Below are positions 1 to 7,628 of a stretch of DNA of 64,000 bases, piece by piece. The stretch is from Desulfomicrobium sp. UBA5193 (GTDB taxonomy: Bacteria; Desulfobacterota; Desulfovibrionia; Desulfovibrionales; Desulfomicrobiaceae): positions 141,697 to 205,696 of the forward strand of contig DHWB01000012.1 in assembly GCA_002412965.1 (NCBI GenBank). The letters run 5' to 3'. The notes below the pieces were generated by a model that saw only the letters and a program-made list of their open reading frames with translations, was not told where the DNA came from and made no database searches. A program made the position numbers and the translations under genes. Every line of letters begins with the position of its first letter. Positions within the stretch are counted from its first letter, which is position 1.

Positions 1-79
1 GCACGGTTTGCACCCCGTAGTAGGCATGCACCGGGACCTTGCGCTCGCCCAGGGAGTCCTTCTCGATACGATAGTTCAT
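1..79 (-). CDS. aspA: Aspartate ammonia-lyase, N-terminal fragment
   Basis: Only the first 26 codons lie in the window; the gene continues beyond base 1. The visible residues begin MNYRIEKDSLGERKVP and run on to HAYYGVQTV, which is the characteristic start of the aspartase/class II fumarase superfamily. Aspartase deaminates L-aspartate to fumarate in the cytoplasm. A GAGGGG ribosome-binding site sits just upstream of the ATG. The gene is divergent from the DUF2845 gene at 152, with 72 bases between them. Fumarase class II is the main alternative, but the RIEKDSLGE start favours aspartase. Confidence 0.8.
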   Translation of the reverse strand, partial: MNYRIEKDSLGERKVPVHAYYGVQTV

Positions 80-151
80 AATTCCCCTCTTTACTCGTGA
101 TTGCCTTGAAGCCTAGAATGTCCAACACACAAAATAGTCGGAGATGACCCA

Positions 152-448
152 ATGCGAAAGCACTTTTTTCTCTCTGTTGCGCTGCTCTGCCTCGCAACCC
201 AAGCCCTGGCCGTCGATCTGCGCTGCCAGGGCGACCTCATGACCGTCGGCACGATCATCACCAAGGTGCGCAGCAAATGCGGCGAACCCGCCTGGGAAGA
301 CCGCGTCGGCGAAGTCAAGAGCACCACCCGCAGCGGCGGAGAGCGCCTCCTCTACATCACCCAACTGACCTACGAAGTGAGCGGCGGCTATTACGTCCTG
401 ACCTTCGAAGGCGGCGAACTCACGAAAACGGAATACTACCAATATTGA
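152..448 (+). CDS. Small exported DUF2845-family protein
   Basis: A 98-residue protein whose first 20 residues form a clear Sec signal peptide (MRKHFF, hydrophobic core, cut after ALA). The mature part has two cysteines, in LRCQGD (about residue 25) and KCGEPAWED (about residue 43). The CGEP motif, the short beta-rich chain and the aromatic end (TEYYQY) fit the DUF2845 family. The function is unknown; the protein probably lies in the periplasm with the cysteines able to pair. It ends 26 bases before the selenoprotein gene on the same strand, so the two may share a transcript. The start is set by the signal peptide. Confidence 0.72.
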   Translation: MRKHFFLSVALLCLATQALAVDLRCQGDLMTVGTIITKVRSKCGEPAWEDRVGEVKSTTRSGGERLLYITQLTYEVSGGYYVLTFEGGELTKTEYYQY

Positions 449-474
449 ACAAGGCCATCAGCCCCGGAGCCACC

Positions 475-699
475 ATGCGGATTCACATCCTCTATTGCGG
501 CCTTTGAATGGGCTACGCCCAGCGCGCCGCAAGTCTTGCGGACCGACTGCGCATCGATCTCGGCGCCGACGTGACCCTCGAAGAGGGGGGCAAGGGTGCC
601 TTCGACATCCTGAGTGACGACCGGTTGATCTATTCCAAACTTGAAACCAGACGCGTCCCCAATCCGGAACAAATCCTTGCCCTTCTACGCAAAAGTTGA
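475..699 (+). CDS. SelW/Rdx-family selenoprotein (Sec encoded by TGA at 505-507)
   Basis: Reading from ATG 475 gives MRIHILYCGL, then in-frame TGA at 505-507, then MGYAQRAASLADRL, ending at a true TGA stop at 697-699; total 74 residues with Sec at position 11. The result is the CxxU redox motif (C8-G-L-U11) followed by GY, as in the selenoprotein W/T/H (Rdx) thioredoxin-like family, and the later segment AFDILSDDRLIYSK with R.VPNPEQI matches the rest of that short fold. A GGAG site at 466-469 sits 5 bases before ATG 475, whereas the downstream ATG at 508 has no ribosome-binding site and would remove the redox motif. A hairpin just after the TGA suits a bacterial SECIS. The family is thought to act in thiol redox; the substrate is unknown. 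Pseudogene with a nonsense codon is the alternative. Confidence 0.85.
527..541 (+). promoter_or_regulatory. Candidate bacterial SECIS hairpin
   Basis: Arms CCGCAA (527-532) and TTGCGG (536-541) enclose a GTC apical loop starting 25 bases after the TGA at 505-507. A loop beginning G-U at roughly this distance from the Sec UGA is the feature that bacterial SelB recognises. GCGC at 522-525 and 548-551 could extend the stem. A competing 5-bp hairpin (TGGGC/GCCCA, 509-521) lies closer to the TGA. Confidence 0.6.
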
Positions 700-858
700 C
701 TTCGCATCGCCTCAAGTCCCCCTTCTCAGTAAATAATCCTTTTAAGATTTTTTCTCCTGAAGTATGGTGTCCACAATCAGGGCTTTATCTCCTGAGCATT
801 TTTGGCGTTGCGGCTTCGACATTTATCAGGAATAGTTCGCATCAAATAAGGGGATACC

Positions 859-1437
859 ATGAACCACCTCGTCATTTTCTGCCACCCGAACCCCACAAGC
901 TTCAATCGCGCAATCGCCGATTCCGTGGAGGCCGTCTCCGGGGCACTGGGGCACGATACCTGCTGTCGTGATTTGTACGGGATGGCTTTTAACCCGGTGC
1001 TGGGCAAGGCGGACCTTGAATGCGCCAACGGCTCGACCCCTCAGGACATCAAGCAGGAACAGGAGTTCATCACCTGGGCAGACATGCTGACCTTTGTCTA
1101 CCCCGTGTGGTGGACCGGTATGCCGGCCATGCTCAAGGGTTATATCGACCGGGTCTTTTGCCAGGATTTCGCCTATGCCCTGCACGGAGACAAGATCTCC
1201 GGGCTCTTGAGCGGCAAAAAGGCGCTCATCTTCAACACAACGGGTCTGCCGAGCACGTTCTACACGTCGCAGGGGCTGCATGAGGCCATGTCCCTGGCCA
1301 CGGATGCGGGCTTTTTCGAGTTGTGCGGCATGGAGGTGCTCCACCACGCCTTTTTTGGCAGCGTGCATTCGGTCTCGGCCGAGGTCAGAAAATCGTATCT
1401 GGGCGAAGTGGTCGCCATCACCTCCAGATACCTTTAA
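859..1437 (+). CDS. NAD(P)H dehydrogenase (quinone)-type flavoprotein
   Basis: A 192-residue cytoplasmic protein with the flavodoxin-like fold of the KefF/KefG/MdaB/NQO group. Near the start, FCHPNPTSFNRAI is the typical HPxxxSFN phosphate-binding loop; later, YPVWWTGMPAMLKGYIDRVF is the flavin-site segment of the family. It should carry FMN or FAD and use NAD(P)H to reduce quinones or similar electrophiles. AAGGGG lies just before the ATG. It stands alone between the selenoprotein and a palindromic element, so the neighbours do not narrow the substrate. Closely related KefF-like ancillary subunits cannot be excluded, although no Kef channel gene is nearby. Confidence 0.82.
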   Translation: MNHLVIFCHPNPTSFNRAIADSVEAVSGALGHDTCCRDLYGMAFNPVLGKADLECANGSTPQDIKQEQEFITWADMLTFVYPVWWTGMPAMLKGYIDRVFCQDFAYALHGDKISGLLSGKKALIFNTTGLPSTFYTSQGLHEAMSLATDAGFFELCGMEVLHHAFFGSVHSVSAEVRKSYLGEVVAITSRYL

Positions 1438-1459
1438 CTGAATGTAAAAATTACAACTT

Positions 1460-1584
1460 CAGGCTGTTCAAAACTGGCGAGATGCGAGGAACAAAGAAAA
1501 TCCAGGGCCGAAGCGTATTTAAAAATACGTGAGGGTCTGGATTTTCTGCAGTGACGAAGCAGATCTCCGTTTTGGGGCAGCCTG
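1460..1584. repeat. Palindromic MITE/REP-like element
   Basis: A 125-base imperfect palindrome fills the gap before the membrane-protein gene. CAGGCTG at 1460-1466 is inverted as CAGCCTG at 1578-1584, with AAAAC/GTTTT just inside. Next, AGAAAATCCAG is inverted as CTGGATTTTCT, and the centre is CGTATTTAAAAATACG. The paired ends and nested arms look like a non-autonomous palindromic repeat; no coding capacity is evident. It could fold as a large hairpin in RNA. No second copy was noticed in the window. Confidence 0.6.
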
Positions 1585-1616
1585 CTAACCAATAAAATTT
1601 CCCGGAGGACAGTCCA

Positions 1617-2471
1617 ATGGACTTTCTTTTCGAGCGTTTCACGTACATCTTCGATCCTCTGCACCATTTCTGGGAACATGAGCGCATGCACCGGCGCTTC
1701 GCCTTGGGGCTCATCGTTGTGTTCCTCTCCGCCCTGGCGGGCATCGAACTGAACAGGCACGGTCTGCTCCCGGCCAGCATTGCCGCCCATACGCCGACCA
1801 ATCACTTTTATGCCGTGAACCTAGCCTTCACCCTGGTGCTTATCCTGGAGGTCATAAGCCTCATCTTCACCCTGCCCTGCTCCTTTTCCAAGTCTGTGGG
1901 GAAGCAGTTCGAGATCCTGTCCCTGATCCTCCTGCGCGACGCCTTCAAGGAGCTCTCGTACTTCCCCGAACCCATCACTCTGGGCTCGGAGCTGACCCCC
2001 GTCTATCACATTCTGGGCTACGGTTTCGGCGCGTTGGCCATCTTCGCCCTGCTCGGCGTCTATTACCGCGTCCAGCCGGTCAAGAAACAGGACATGGGCA
2101 TGCCCCACGACCTGTTTCGGTTCGTGGCCGCAAAGAAAGGCATCGCACTCATCATTCTCGGCACATTTGTCATCCTGGGAGCAAACAACCTCTATAACAT
2201 GTTCGCGGGCCTGACCCATATCGATTTTTTTCCTGTCTTCTACACCCTGCTCATCTTCACCGACATACTGGTGGTGCTCATCTCCCAATGCTTCAGGCCG
2301 TCCTTCCATGCCGTGTTCCGCAACTCAGGGTACGCCCTGTCCACGCTCTTCATCCGGCTGGCCCTGGCCGCCCCGCCCATGTACGATGTGGCGCTCGGCA
2401 TTGTCGCGGCCCTCTTCTCCATCGCCCTGACCCTGGCCTGGACCAAGGTCTTCACCAACACCAAACCATGA
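1617..2471 (+). CDS. Polytopic membrane protein of unknown function
   Basis: I do not recognise this 284-residue protein. It has about six to seven hydrophobic segments, near residues 28-48, 66-90, 128-150, 171-195, 200-220 and 255-275, so it is an integral inner-membrane protein. The N-terminal part carries acidic and histidine-rich residues before the first helix (DPLHHFWEHERMHRR). GGAGGAC precedes the ATG at good spacing. Its stop overlaps the start of the DODA-type dioxygenase (ATGA at 2468-2471), suggesting coupled translation. No transporter or enzyme signature was seen. Confidence 0.7.
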   Translation: MDFLFERFTYIFDPLHHFWEHERMHRRFALGLIVVFLSALAGIELNRHGLLPASIAAHTPTNHFYAVNLAFTLVLILEVISLIFTLPCSFSKSVGKQFEILSLILLRDAFKELSYFPEPITLGSELTPVYHILGYGFGALAIFALLGVYYRVQPVKKQDMGMPHDLFRFVAAKKGIALIILGTFVILGANNLYNMFAGLTHIDFFPVFYTLLIFTDILVVLISQCFRPSFHAVFRNSGYALSTLFIRLALAAPPMYDVALGIVAALFSIALTLAWTKVFTNTKP

Positions 2472-3241
2472 GCACCGCCATGAGCATGCCCCTCGTCTTC
2501 GTCGGTCACGGCAACCCCATGAACGCCCTTGAGGACAACGACTTCAGCCGAACATGGGCGCAGCTGGGGCAAACCCTGCCCCGTCCCCGGAGCGTCGTCT
2601 GCATTTCCGCGCACTGGGAAACGGACGGCACCTGCGTCACCGCCATGGAGCGGCCCGCGACCATCCACGATTTCTCCGGCTTCCCGCCCGCCCTGGAAAA
2701 CATGGACTACTCGGCGCCGGGCTCACCGGAGCTGGCTGGACGAATCATGGACATGGTCACGTCAACCCGCATCCGGCCCGACCGCTCCTGGGGACTGGAT
2801 CACGGCGCCTGGTCCGTGCTCTCCCGCATGTACCCTCAAGCGGACATTCCCGTAGTGCAGGTGAGCATCGACGCATGGGCTCCGCCCGCTTTCCATTACG
2901 AACTGGGCAGGGAGCTGAGGCCGTTGAGAAAAGAGGGCGTGTTGATCCTGGGCAGCGGCAACATGGTCCACAACCTGCGGGTCATGGCCTGGCAGGACGA
3001 AGGGTTCGAATGGGCCGTGGAATGCGACGCCGCCATGGCCAGGCTTATCGGCAGCGGGGATCACCAGAGCCTGATCGACTACGCGGGGCTGCCGCATGCC
3101 ACACAAACCATCCCCACGGAAGAGCACTACCTGCCGCTGCTCTACGTGCTCGGAGCCATGGACAAGGACGAGCCCGTGACATTCTTCAACGACCGGGTCA
3201 CGCTGGGGTCCATCTCCATGCGCGGCCTGCGCACCGGATGA
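2468..3241 (+). CDS. DODA-type extradiol ring-opening dioxygenase (YgiD-like)
   Basis: A 257-residue member of the LigB/DODA class III extradiol dioxygenase family. Conserved metal-ligand histidines are visible in FVGHGNPMN near the N-terminus, ISAHWET, MVHNLR and EEHYLP. E. coli YgiD, a 4,5-DOPA dioxygenase, has this layout and a similar length. The start at 2468 gives an ATGA overlap with the preceding gene; an internal ATG at 2480 is also possible. An upstream extension of the frame to 2288 would lie inside the membrane-protein gene and lacks family similarity. The natural substrate is unknown, and an oxygen-using enzyme in an anaerobe is notable. Confidence 0.83.
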   Translation: MSTAMSMPLVFVGHGNPMNALEDNDFSRTWAQLGQTLPRPRSVVCISAHWETDGTCVTAMERPATIHDFSGFPPALENMDYSAPGSPELAGRIMDMVTSTRIRPDRSWGLDHGAWSVLSRMYPQADIPVVQVSIDAWAPPAFHYELGRELRPLRKEGVLILGSGNMVHNLRVMAWQDEGFEWAVECDAAMARLIGSGDHQSLIDYAGLPHATQTIPTEEHYLPLLYVLGAMDKDEPVTFFNDRVTLGSISMRGLRTG

Positions 3242-3326
3242 TTTTCATTCCAGAACGGCATGTTATGCCACGGGTGTACTTTGCCGCCGATTCTGCTAGA
3301 GGCGCAGCAAAAAACGCGAGACAATC

Positions 3327-4106
3327 ATGACCACACAGATCCGCTGCCTGCTGGTGGACGACGAGCCGCCTGCCTTGGACGAACTGTCCTATCTCCTGTC
3401 GGCCTTCGAGGACGTGACGGTCGCTGGCACGGCCAGCTCAGCGTCCCAGGCCCTGGAAGAGATAGCGCGGCTTTCGCCCGATGTGGTCTTTCAGGACATT
3501 CAGATGCCCGGAGCCACCGGGTTTCACGTTCTGGAACACGCCATCGAAAACCCGCATCCGCCTCTCTTCGTCTTTGCCACCGCCTACGACCAGTACGCCA
3601 TCCGCGCCTTTGAAGACAATGCCGTGGACTACCTGCTCAAGCCCGTCTCCAGGGAGCGGCTGAACAAGTGCCTGGAGCGCGTGCGCTGCATGCTGCGACG
3701 GCCCACCTCGCCGGCCCAGCCCAACCTGGAGGCACTGCTGCGGGGTATGGGGCTGGCTCCGACTCTGGTGCGCATCTCCGTGGAAAGCGGCGGTCGGGTG
3801 CTGCTGCTGCGCCATGCCGATGTCGTCTTCATCCGCACCGAGGAGCGGCGCGTCATGGTGCATACCCGTGACGCTCACTATCCCCACCACGGGCTCGGCA
3901 CCCTGGACCGCCTGGAGGAAAAGCTCGCCGCCCTGTCCTTTTTCCGCGCCAACCGTGGCGAGTTGGTCAATCTCGCCCAAGTCCGCGATTTCGCGCCCTG
4001 GTTCAACGGCAAATACATGCTGACCATGCGCGACAACGCGGCCACCGAAATCACCGTCAGCAAGGCCCGGGTCCGCGAATTCCGCGACCAGCTCGGCCTC
4101 GCCTAG
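3327..4106 (+). CDS. LytTR-family response regulator (BtsR/LytT-like)
   Basis: A 259-residue two-domain regulator. Residues 1-120 form a receiver: acidic pair DD at 11-12, phosphoacceptor D57 in VFQDIQMPG, and K106 in YLLKPVS. The C-terminal part (about 155-259) is a LytTR DNA-binding domain with the typical FFRANRGELVNL and FNGKYMLTMRD segments. It is followed 9 bases later by a LytS-type kinase, so the pair is a two-component system, and a CstA-family carrier lies just downstream. In E. coli the analogous BtsR controls the CstA-type pyruvate carrier BtsT. The target here is therefore inferred to be the adjacent transporter gene. Confidence 0.9.
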   Translation: MTTQIRCLLVDDEPPALDELSYLLSAFEDVTVAGTASSASQALEEIARLSPDVVFQDIQMPGATGFHVLEHAIENPHPPLFVFATAYDQYAIRAFEDNAVDYLLKPVSRERLNKCLERVRCMLRRPTSPAQPNLEALLRGMGLAPTLVRISVESGGRVLLLRHADVVFIRTEERRVMVHTRDAHYPHHGLGTLDRLEEKLAALSFFRANRGELVNLAQVRDFAPWFNGKYMLTMRDNAATEITVSKARVREFRDQLGLA

Positions 4107-4115
4107 AGGATACCC

Positions 4116-5822
4116 ATGAATTCCGATGCTCTCATCCTGGCCCTGGCCGAACGCCTGGGACTCATTGTGGCCGGAGCCTTCCTGCTCCTGACCATCACCC
4201 CCATCCACAAGCTGCGCCTGCGGCAGGGGCCGTCATGGCGCTCAACCCTGCTGCAGATCCTGTTTTTCGGAGCGGCCGGGATTCTCGGCACCTACGGGGG
4301 CAATCTCGTTTCCCAGTCCGTGGCCAATCTGCGGGCCATGGCCGTGATCACGGGCGGGCTCTTCGGCGGCCCGGTGGTCGGCATCGCCTCGGGACTCATC
4401 GCCGGGGGACATCGCATCCTGATCGACATCGGCGGATTCAGCGCCGTGCCGTGCGGCATGGCGACCATGCTCGAAGGCGCGGCCGCCGGCCTTTTGACCC
4501 TTTACCTGAAGGAACGCAGCGTGGATTGGCGCTGGGCCGCAGGTCTGGCTCTGGCGGGAGAGACCGTGCACATGGGCATGGTCCTGGCCTTGTCCCATTC
4601 CTTCAGCGGCGCCGTGGAGCTGGTGCGCATCATCGCCGCGCCCATGATCCTCCTCAATACCCTGGGCGCGGCCACCTTCGTGCAGGTCATCAACGTGGTC
4701 TTCCGCTACCAAACCCGGCAGGATTCGGTCCAGGCCCAGGAGATCCTCGACATCGCCAACACCACGGTCAGCCATCTGCGCTCCGGCCTGACTCCGGAAA
4801 GCGCCATGGCCACGGCGCGCATCATCCATGCACGGGTCGCGGTCAGCGCAGTGGCCATCACCGACCAGACGGGCGTTCTGGCCCACATCGGCCAAGGCAA
4901 CGACCACCACCAGGCCGGCCGCCCCATCGTCACCCACGCCACGCGCACGGTTCTGGAAACGGGCCAGCCCTCGTTCATCCGCGACAAGGCCGATATCGGA
5001 TGCAGCCATCCGGGCTGTCCCTTCGCCTCGGCCATCATAGTCCCCCTGCACAAGGGCGGCAACGTGGTCGGGACCCTCAAATTTTACGGCACGGCCAGCA
5101 AATCGCTGGATTTGCTGCTTTTCGAGCTGGCCAAGGGGCTTGGCAACCTCTTCTCGACCCAGCTTGAGCTGGAAAACATCCAGATTACCGAACGCCTGCT
5201 GGCCCACGCCGAGATCCGCCGCCTGCAGGCCCAGATCAACCCCCATTTCCTGTTCAATTCACTGAACACCATCACCTCCTTTTGCCGCACAAGCCCCGAA
5301 AAGGCCCGCGGACTGCTGCAGGACCTCTCCAGCTACCTGCGCAAAAGCCTGGAAGCCAGCCGGGGCTTCGTCCCCCTCTCCGAGGAGTTGGACCAGATCC
5401 GCTGCTATCTGGCCATCGAGCAGGCCCGCTTCGGCGAGCGCATCCGGGTCCGGTTCGATGTGGAGGACGGATGCGAGAATTGGCCCATTCCGCCGCTGAT
5501 CATCCAGCCCCTGGTCGAAAACAGCGTGCGCCACGGCATTCTGGCCCAGGAAGACGGTGGGGAGATCAGCGTCCAGGTGCGCAAGGACGGCGGGCACCTG
5601 CATGTGGAGGTCCGGGATGACGGGGCGGGCATGAACGCCGCCCAGGTGGAGAGACTTTTCTCGAAGACCCGCCTGGATTCCCGCTCCGGAGGGATCGGGG
5701 TCCGCAACTGCTTCCAGCGCCTGGAGCAGATCTTCGGCCCGTCCTATCTACCCTCGGTGGTCAGCGCGCCGGGTCAGGGCACGCGCGTCGACTTCATGCT
5801 GCCTATGCCTGCGCGGGTCTGA
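4116..5822 (+). CDS. LytS/BtsS-type sensor histidine kinase
   Basis: A 568-residue membrane kinase. About the first 200 residues are hydrophobic and match the 5TM receptor of the LytS family (GGPVVGIASGLIAGGHR). A GAF domain follows at roughly 215-355 and includes Cys pairs in IGCSHPGCPFAS. The dimerisation/phosphotransfer segment contains LQAQINPHFLFNSL with H377, the usual site in this family, then the ATPase domain has N (LVENSVRHG), G1 (DDGAGM) and G2 (GGIGVRN) motifs. It should phosphorylate the LytTR regulator encoded directly upstream. By analogy with BtsS it may sense extracellular pyruvate, but the ligand cannot be read from the sequence. Confidence 0.9.
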   Translation: MNSDALILALAERLGLIVAGAFLLLTITPIHKLRLRQGPSWRSTLLQILFFGAAGILGTYGGNLVSQSVANLRAMAVITGGLFGGPVVGIASGLIAGGHRILIDIGGFSAVPCGMATMLEGAAAGLLTLYLKERSVDWRWAAGLALAGETVHMGMVLALSHSFSGAVELVRIIAAPMILLNTLGAATFVQVINVVFRYQTRQDSVQAQEILDIANTTVSHLRSGLTPESAMATARIIHARVAVSAVAITDQTGVLAHIGQGNDHHQAGRPIVTHATRTVLETGQPSFIRDKADIGCSHPGCPFASAIIVPLHKGGNVVGTLKFYGTASKSLDLLLFELAKGLGNLFSTQLELENIQITERLLAHAEIRRLQAQINPHFLFNSLNTITSFCRTSPEKARGLLQDLSSYLRKSLEASRGFVPLSEELDQIRCYLAIEQARFGERIRVRFDVEDGCENWPIPPLIIQPLVENSVRHGILAQEDGGEISVQVRKDGGHLHVEVRDDGAGMNAAQVERLFSKTRLDSRSGGIGVRNCFQRLEQIFGPSYLPSVVSAPGQGTRVDFMLPMPARV

Positions 5823-5968
5823 TAGTCTGCAGTGGAACCGACCATGGCGTGATCAGCCCGCGTTTTTGCCGAGGACGCTTCGAGCTTCATCCTGCGCATT
5901 TCAATCCTGAAAAATGACATTTTAAACAACATCCCTTGCCGAAAAATCCTTCTCTTCCTTAAACGTGG

Positions 5969-5982
5969 GGCACGCTCGTCGC
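5969..5982 (+). promoter_or_regulatory. Candidate sigma-54 promoter before the CstA gene
   Basis: GGCACG, four bases, then TCGC puts the invariant GG (5969-5970) and GC (5981-5982) exactly 10 bases apart, close to the TGGCACG-N4-TTGC consensus. It is about 100 bases upstream of the transporter start, in a 257-base gap. The match is imperfect at the T before GG and at TT/TC, and no enhancer-binding activator gene is next to it, so it may be chance. Confidence 0.28.
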
Positions 5983-6079
5983 GTTCGCTCACGCCCACCC
6001 TTCCCGGCCATGCGAACTCGGTCGACTGTTGGAATGGCGGGGCTGGAACCTGAAGCAACTTTTTTCCGAGGAGGTAGAT

Positions 6080-7540
6080 GTGTTTTACTTCTTTTTCGCA
6101 TGCGCGGCGCTGATCGCCGGCTATTTTGTGTACGGCAAGATTGTCGAAAGCCAATTCGGCATGGACACCTGTCGGGCCACTCCGGCCTGTCGCTTGGAAG
6201 ACGGGGTTGATTATGTGAAAATGAACCCCAAAACGATCTACATGATCCAGCTTCTGAACATCGCCGGCCTGGGCCCCATCTTCGGTCCCATCCTCGGCGC
6301 CCTCTACGGTCCGTCGGCCCTGGTCTGGATCGTGCTGGGCAGCATCTTCGCCGGCGGCGTGCACGATTATTTCTCGGGCATGATGTCCGTGCGCTATGAA
6401 GGTAAATCCATCCCCGACGCGGTGGGTTATAACCTCGGCAATTTCGCCAAACAGTTCATGAACGTCTTTTCCGTCGTTCTGCTGCTGCTCGTAGGCGTGG
6501 TCTTCATTGTCGGACCCGCCAAGCTCCTGGCCAACAAGATCGGCTTCAACCTGGACAAGGAAATGGCCGTGGTCGTGTGGACCGGCATCATCTTCGCCTA
6601 CTATTTCCTGGCCACCATCCTGCCCATCGACAAGATCATCGGCCGCCTCTACCCGCTCTTCACCGTGTGTCTGCTGATCATGGCCTTCGGCCTCTCGACC
6701 ATGCTCATCGTGGACGGCTACACCTTCTTCCCGAACGGCGTGGGCCTGGCCAACGTGCACCCCAAGGGCCTGCCCATCTGGCCGCTGATGTTCATCACCA
6801 TCGCCTGCGGAGCCATCTCCGGCTTCCACGCCACGCAGTCGCCCATGATGGCGCGCTGCATCCCGGATGAAAAGTGCGGCCGGCCCATCTTCTACGGCGC
6901 CATGATCGGCGAGGGCATCATCGCCCTGGTCTGGGCCACCCTGGGCATGACCTTCTACCAGACCCCCGAAGCCCTGCAGGCCGCCCTCGCAGCTGGCGGC
7001 CCCGCTGCCGTGGTCGATCAGGTCGCCACGACCCTGATGGGACCCATCGGCGGCTTCCTGGCCATCATCGGCGTCATCATCCTGCCCATCTCCTCCGGCG
7101 ACACGGCCTTCCGCGCCGCCCGACTGATCATCGCCGATTTCGGCAAGGTCGAACAGAAGTCCATCCTCAAGCGCCTCTTCATCGCCGTGCCCCTGTTCGT
7201 GGTCGGCTTCATGATCACCAAGACCGACTTCAACGTCATCTGGCGCTACTTCGGCTTCTCCAACCAGACCCTGGCCACCATCGTGCTTTGGGCCTCGGCC
7301 ATGTACCTGGTCCGCCACGGCAAGCTGCACTGGATCGCCACGGTCCCCGCGACCTTCATGACCGCGGTCTGCGTGACCTATCTCTGTGTTGCTCCCGAGT
7401 TCCCACTGAAACTGAGCAACGAAATCGGGTACACCATCGGCATCGCCGCAGCCATTGCCTGCTTCATCCTCTTCATGCTCAAGGCCCGCAACACGCCGCT
7501 GGCCGTTGATGCCTTGGACGCACCCGGAATCATTGGCTAA
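6080..7540 (+). CDS. cstA: CstA-family carbon starvation/pyruvate transporter
   Basis: About 486 residues and at least ten hydrophobic helices, matching the CstA/BtsT family: GYFVYGKIVE, the TPAC..EDGVDY stretch, NIAGLGPIFGPILGALYG and the GFHATQSPMMARC segment are typical. The family imports peptides and pyruvate at low nutrient levels. The start is taken as GTG 6080, because GAGGAGG (6068-6074) is 5 bases ahead and the N-terminus then begins directly at the first helix; an in-frame ATG at 6029 has no such site. The protein is shorter than E. coli CstA (about 700 residues), as in other short family members. Position after the LytTR/LytS pair suggests regulation by it. Confidence 0.88.
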   Translation: MFYFFFACAALIAGYFVYGKIVESQFGMDTCRATPACRLEDGVDYVKMNPKTIYMIQLLNIAGLGPIFGPILGALYGPSALVWIVLGSIFAGGVHDYFSGMMSVRYEGKSIPDAVGYNLGNFAKQFMNVFSVVLLLLVGVVFIVGPAKLLANKIGFNLDKEMAVVVWTGIIFAYYFLATILPIDKIIGRLYPLFTVCLLIMAFGLSTMLIVDGYTFFPNGVGLANVHPKGLPIWPLMFITIACGAISGFHATQSPMMARCIPDEKCGRPIFYGAMIGEGIIALVWATLGMTFYQTPEALQAALAAGGPAAVVDQVATTLMGPIGGFLAIIGVIILPISSGDTAFRAARLIIADFGKVEQKSILKRLFIAVPLFVVGFMITKTDFNVIWRYFGFSNQTLATIVLWASAMYLVRHGKLHWIATVPATFMTAVCVTYLCVAPEFPLKLSNEIGYTIGIAAAIACFILFMLKARNTPLAVDALDAPGIIG

Positions 7541-7557
7541 TTTTCCTCACGTTTCAC

Positions 7558-7593
7558 ACAAAAGGGGGGAGCCGATCGGCTCCCCCCTTTTGT
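7558..7593. terminator. Bidirectional intrinsic terminator
   Basis: A perfect 36-base palindrome with arms 7558-7575 and 7576-7593: ACAAAA, six G, AGCCGA and its exact inverse. T-rich and A-rich flanks let it work on both strands. It separates the transporter gene from the convergent chemoreceptor gene. Confidence 0.9.
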
Positions 7594-7628
7594 ATTACGG
7601 ATTCGAAGAGAACCGGGACAAATGCGCA

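Noticed and set aside
508..699. A 63-residue protein starting at ATG 508
   Set aside because: It has no ribosome-binding site and would lose the CxxU motif; the preceding codons read through TGA as a selenoprotein.
1460..1584. Element read as a simple terminator of the NAD(P)H oxidoreductase gene
   Set aside because: There is no T-run after the stem, and the long nested arms with matching ends fit a palindromic repeat better.
2288..3241. A longer form of the DODA-type dioxygenase starting at 2288
   Set aside because: The extra 60 codons lie in another frame over the membrane-protein gene, and the ATGA overlap gives a better start at 2468.
5774..7330. A 518-residue open frame on the minus strand
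   Set aside because: Antisense to the CstA gene, with D/G/H-rich low-complexity content.
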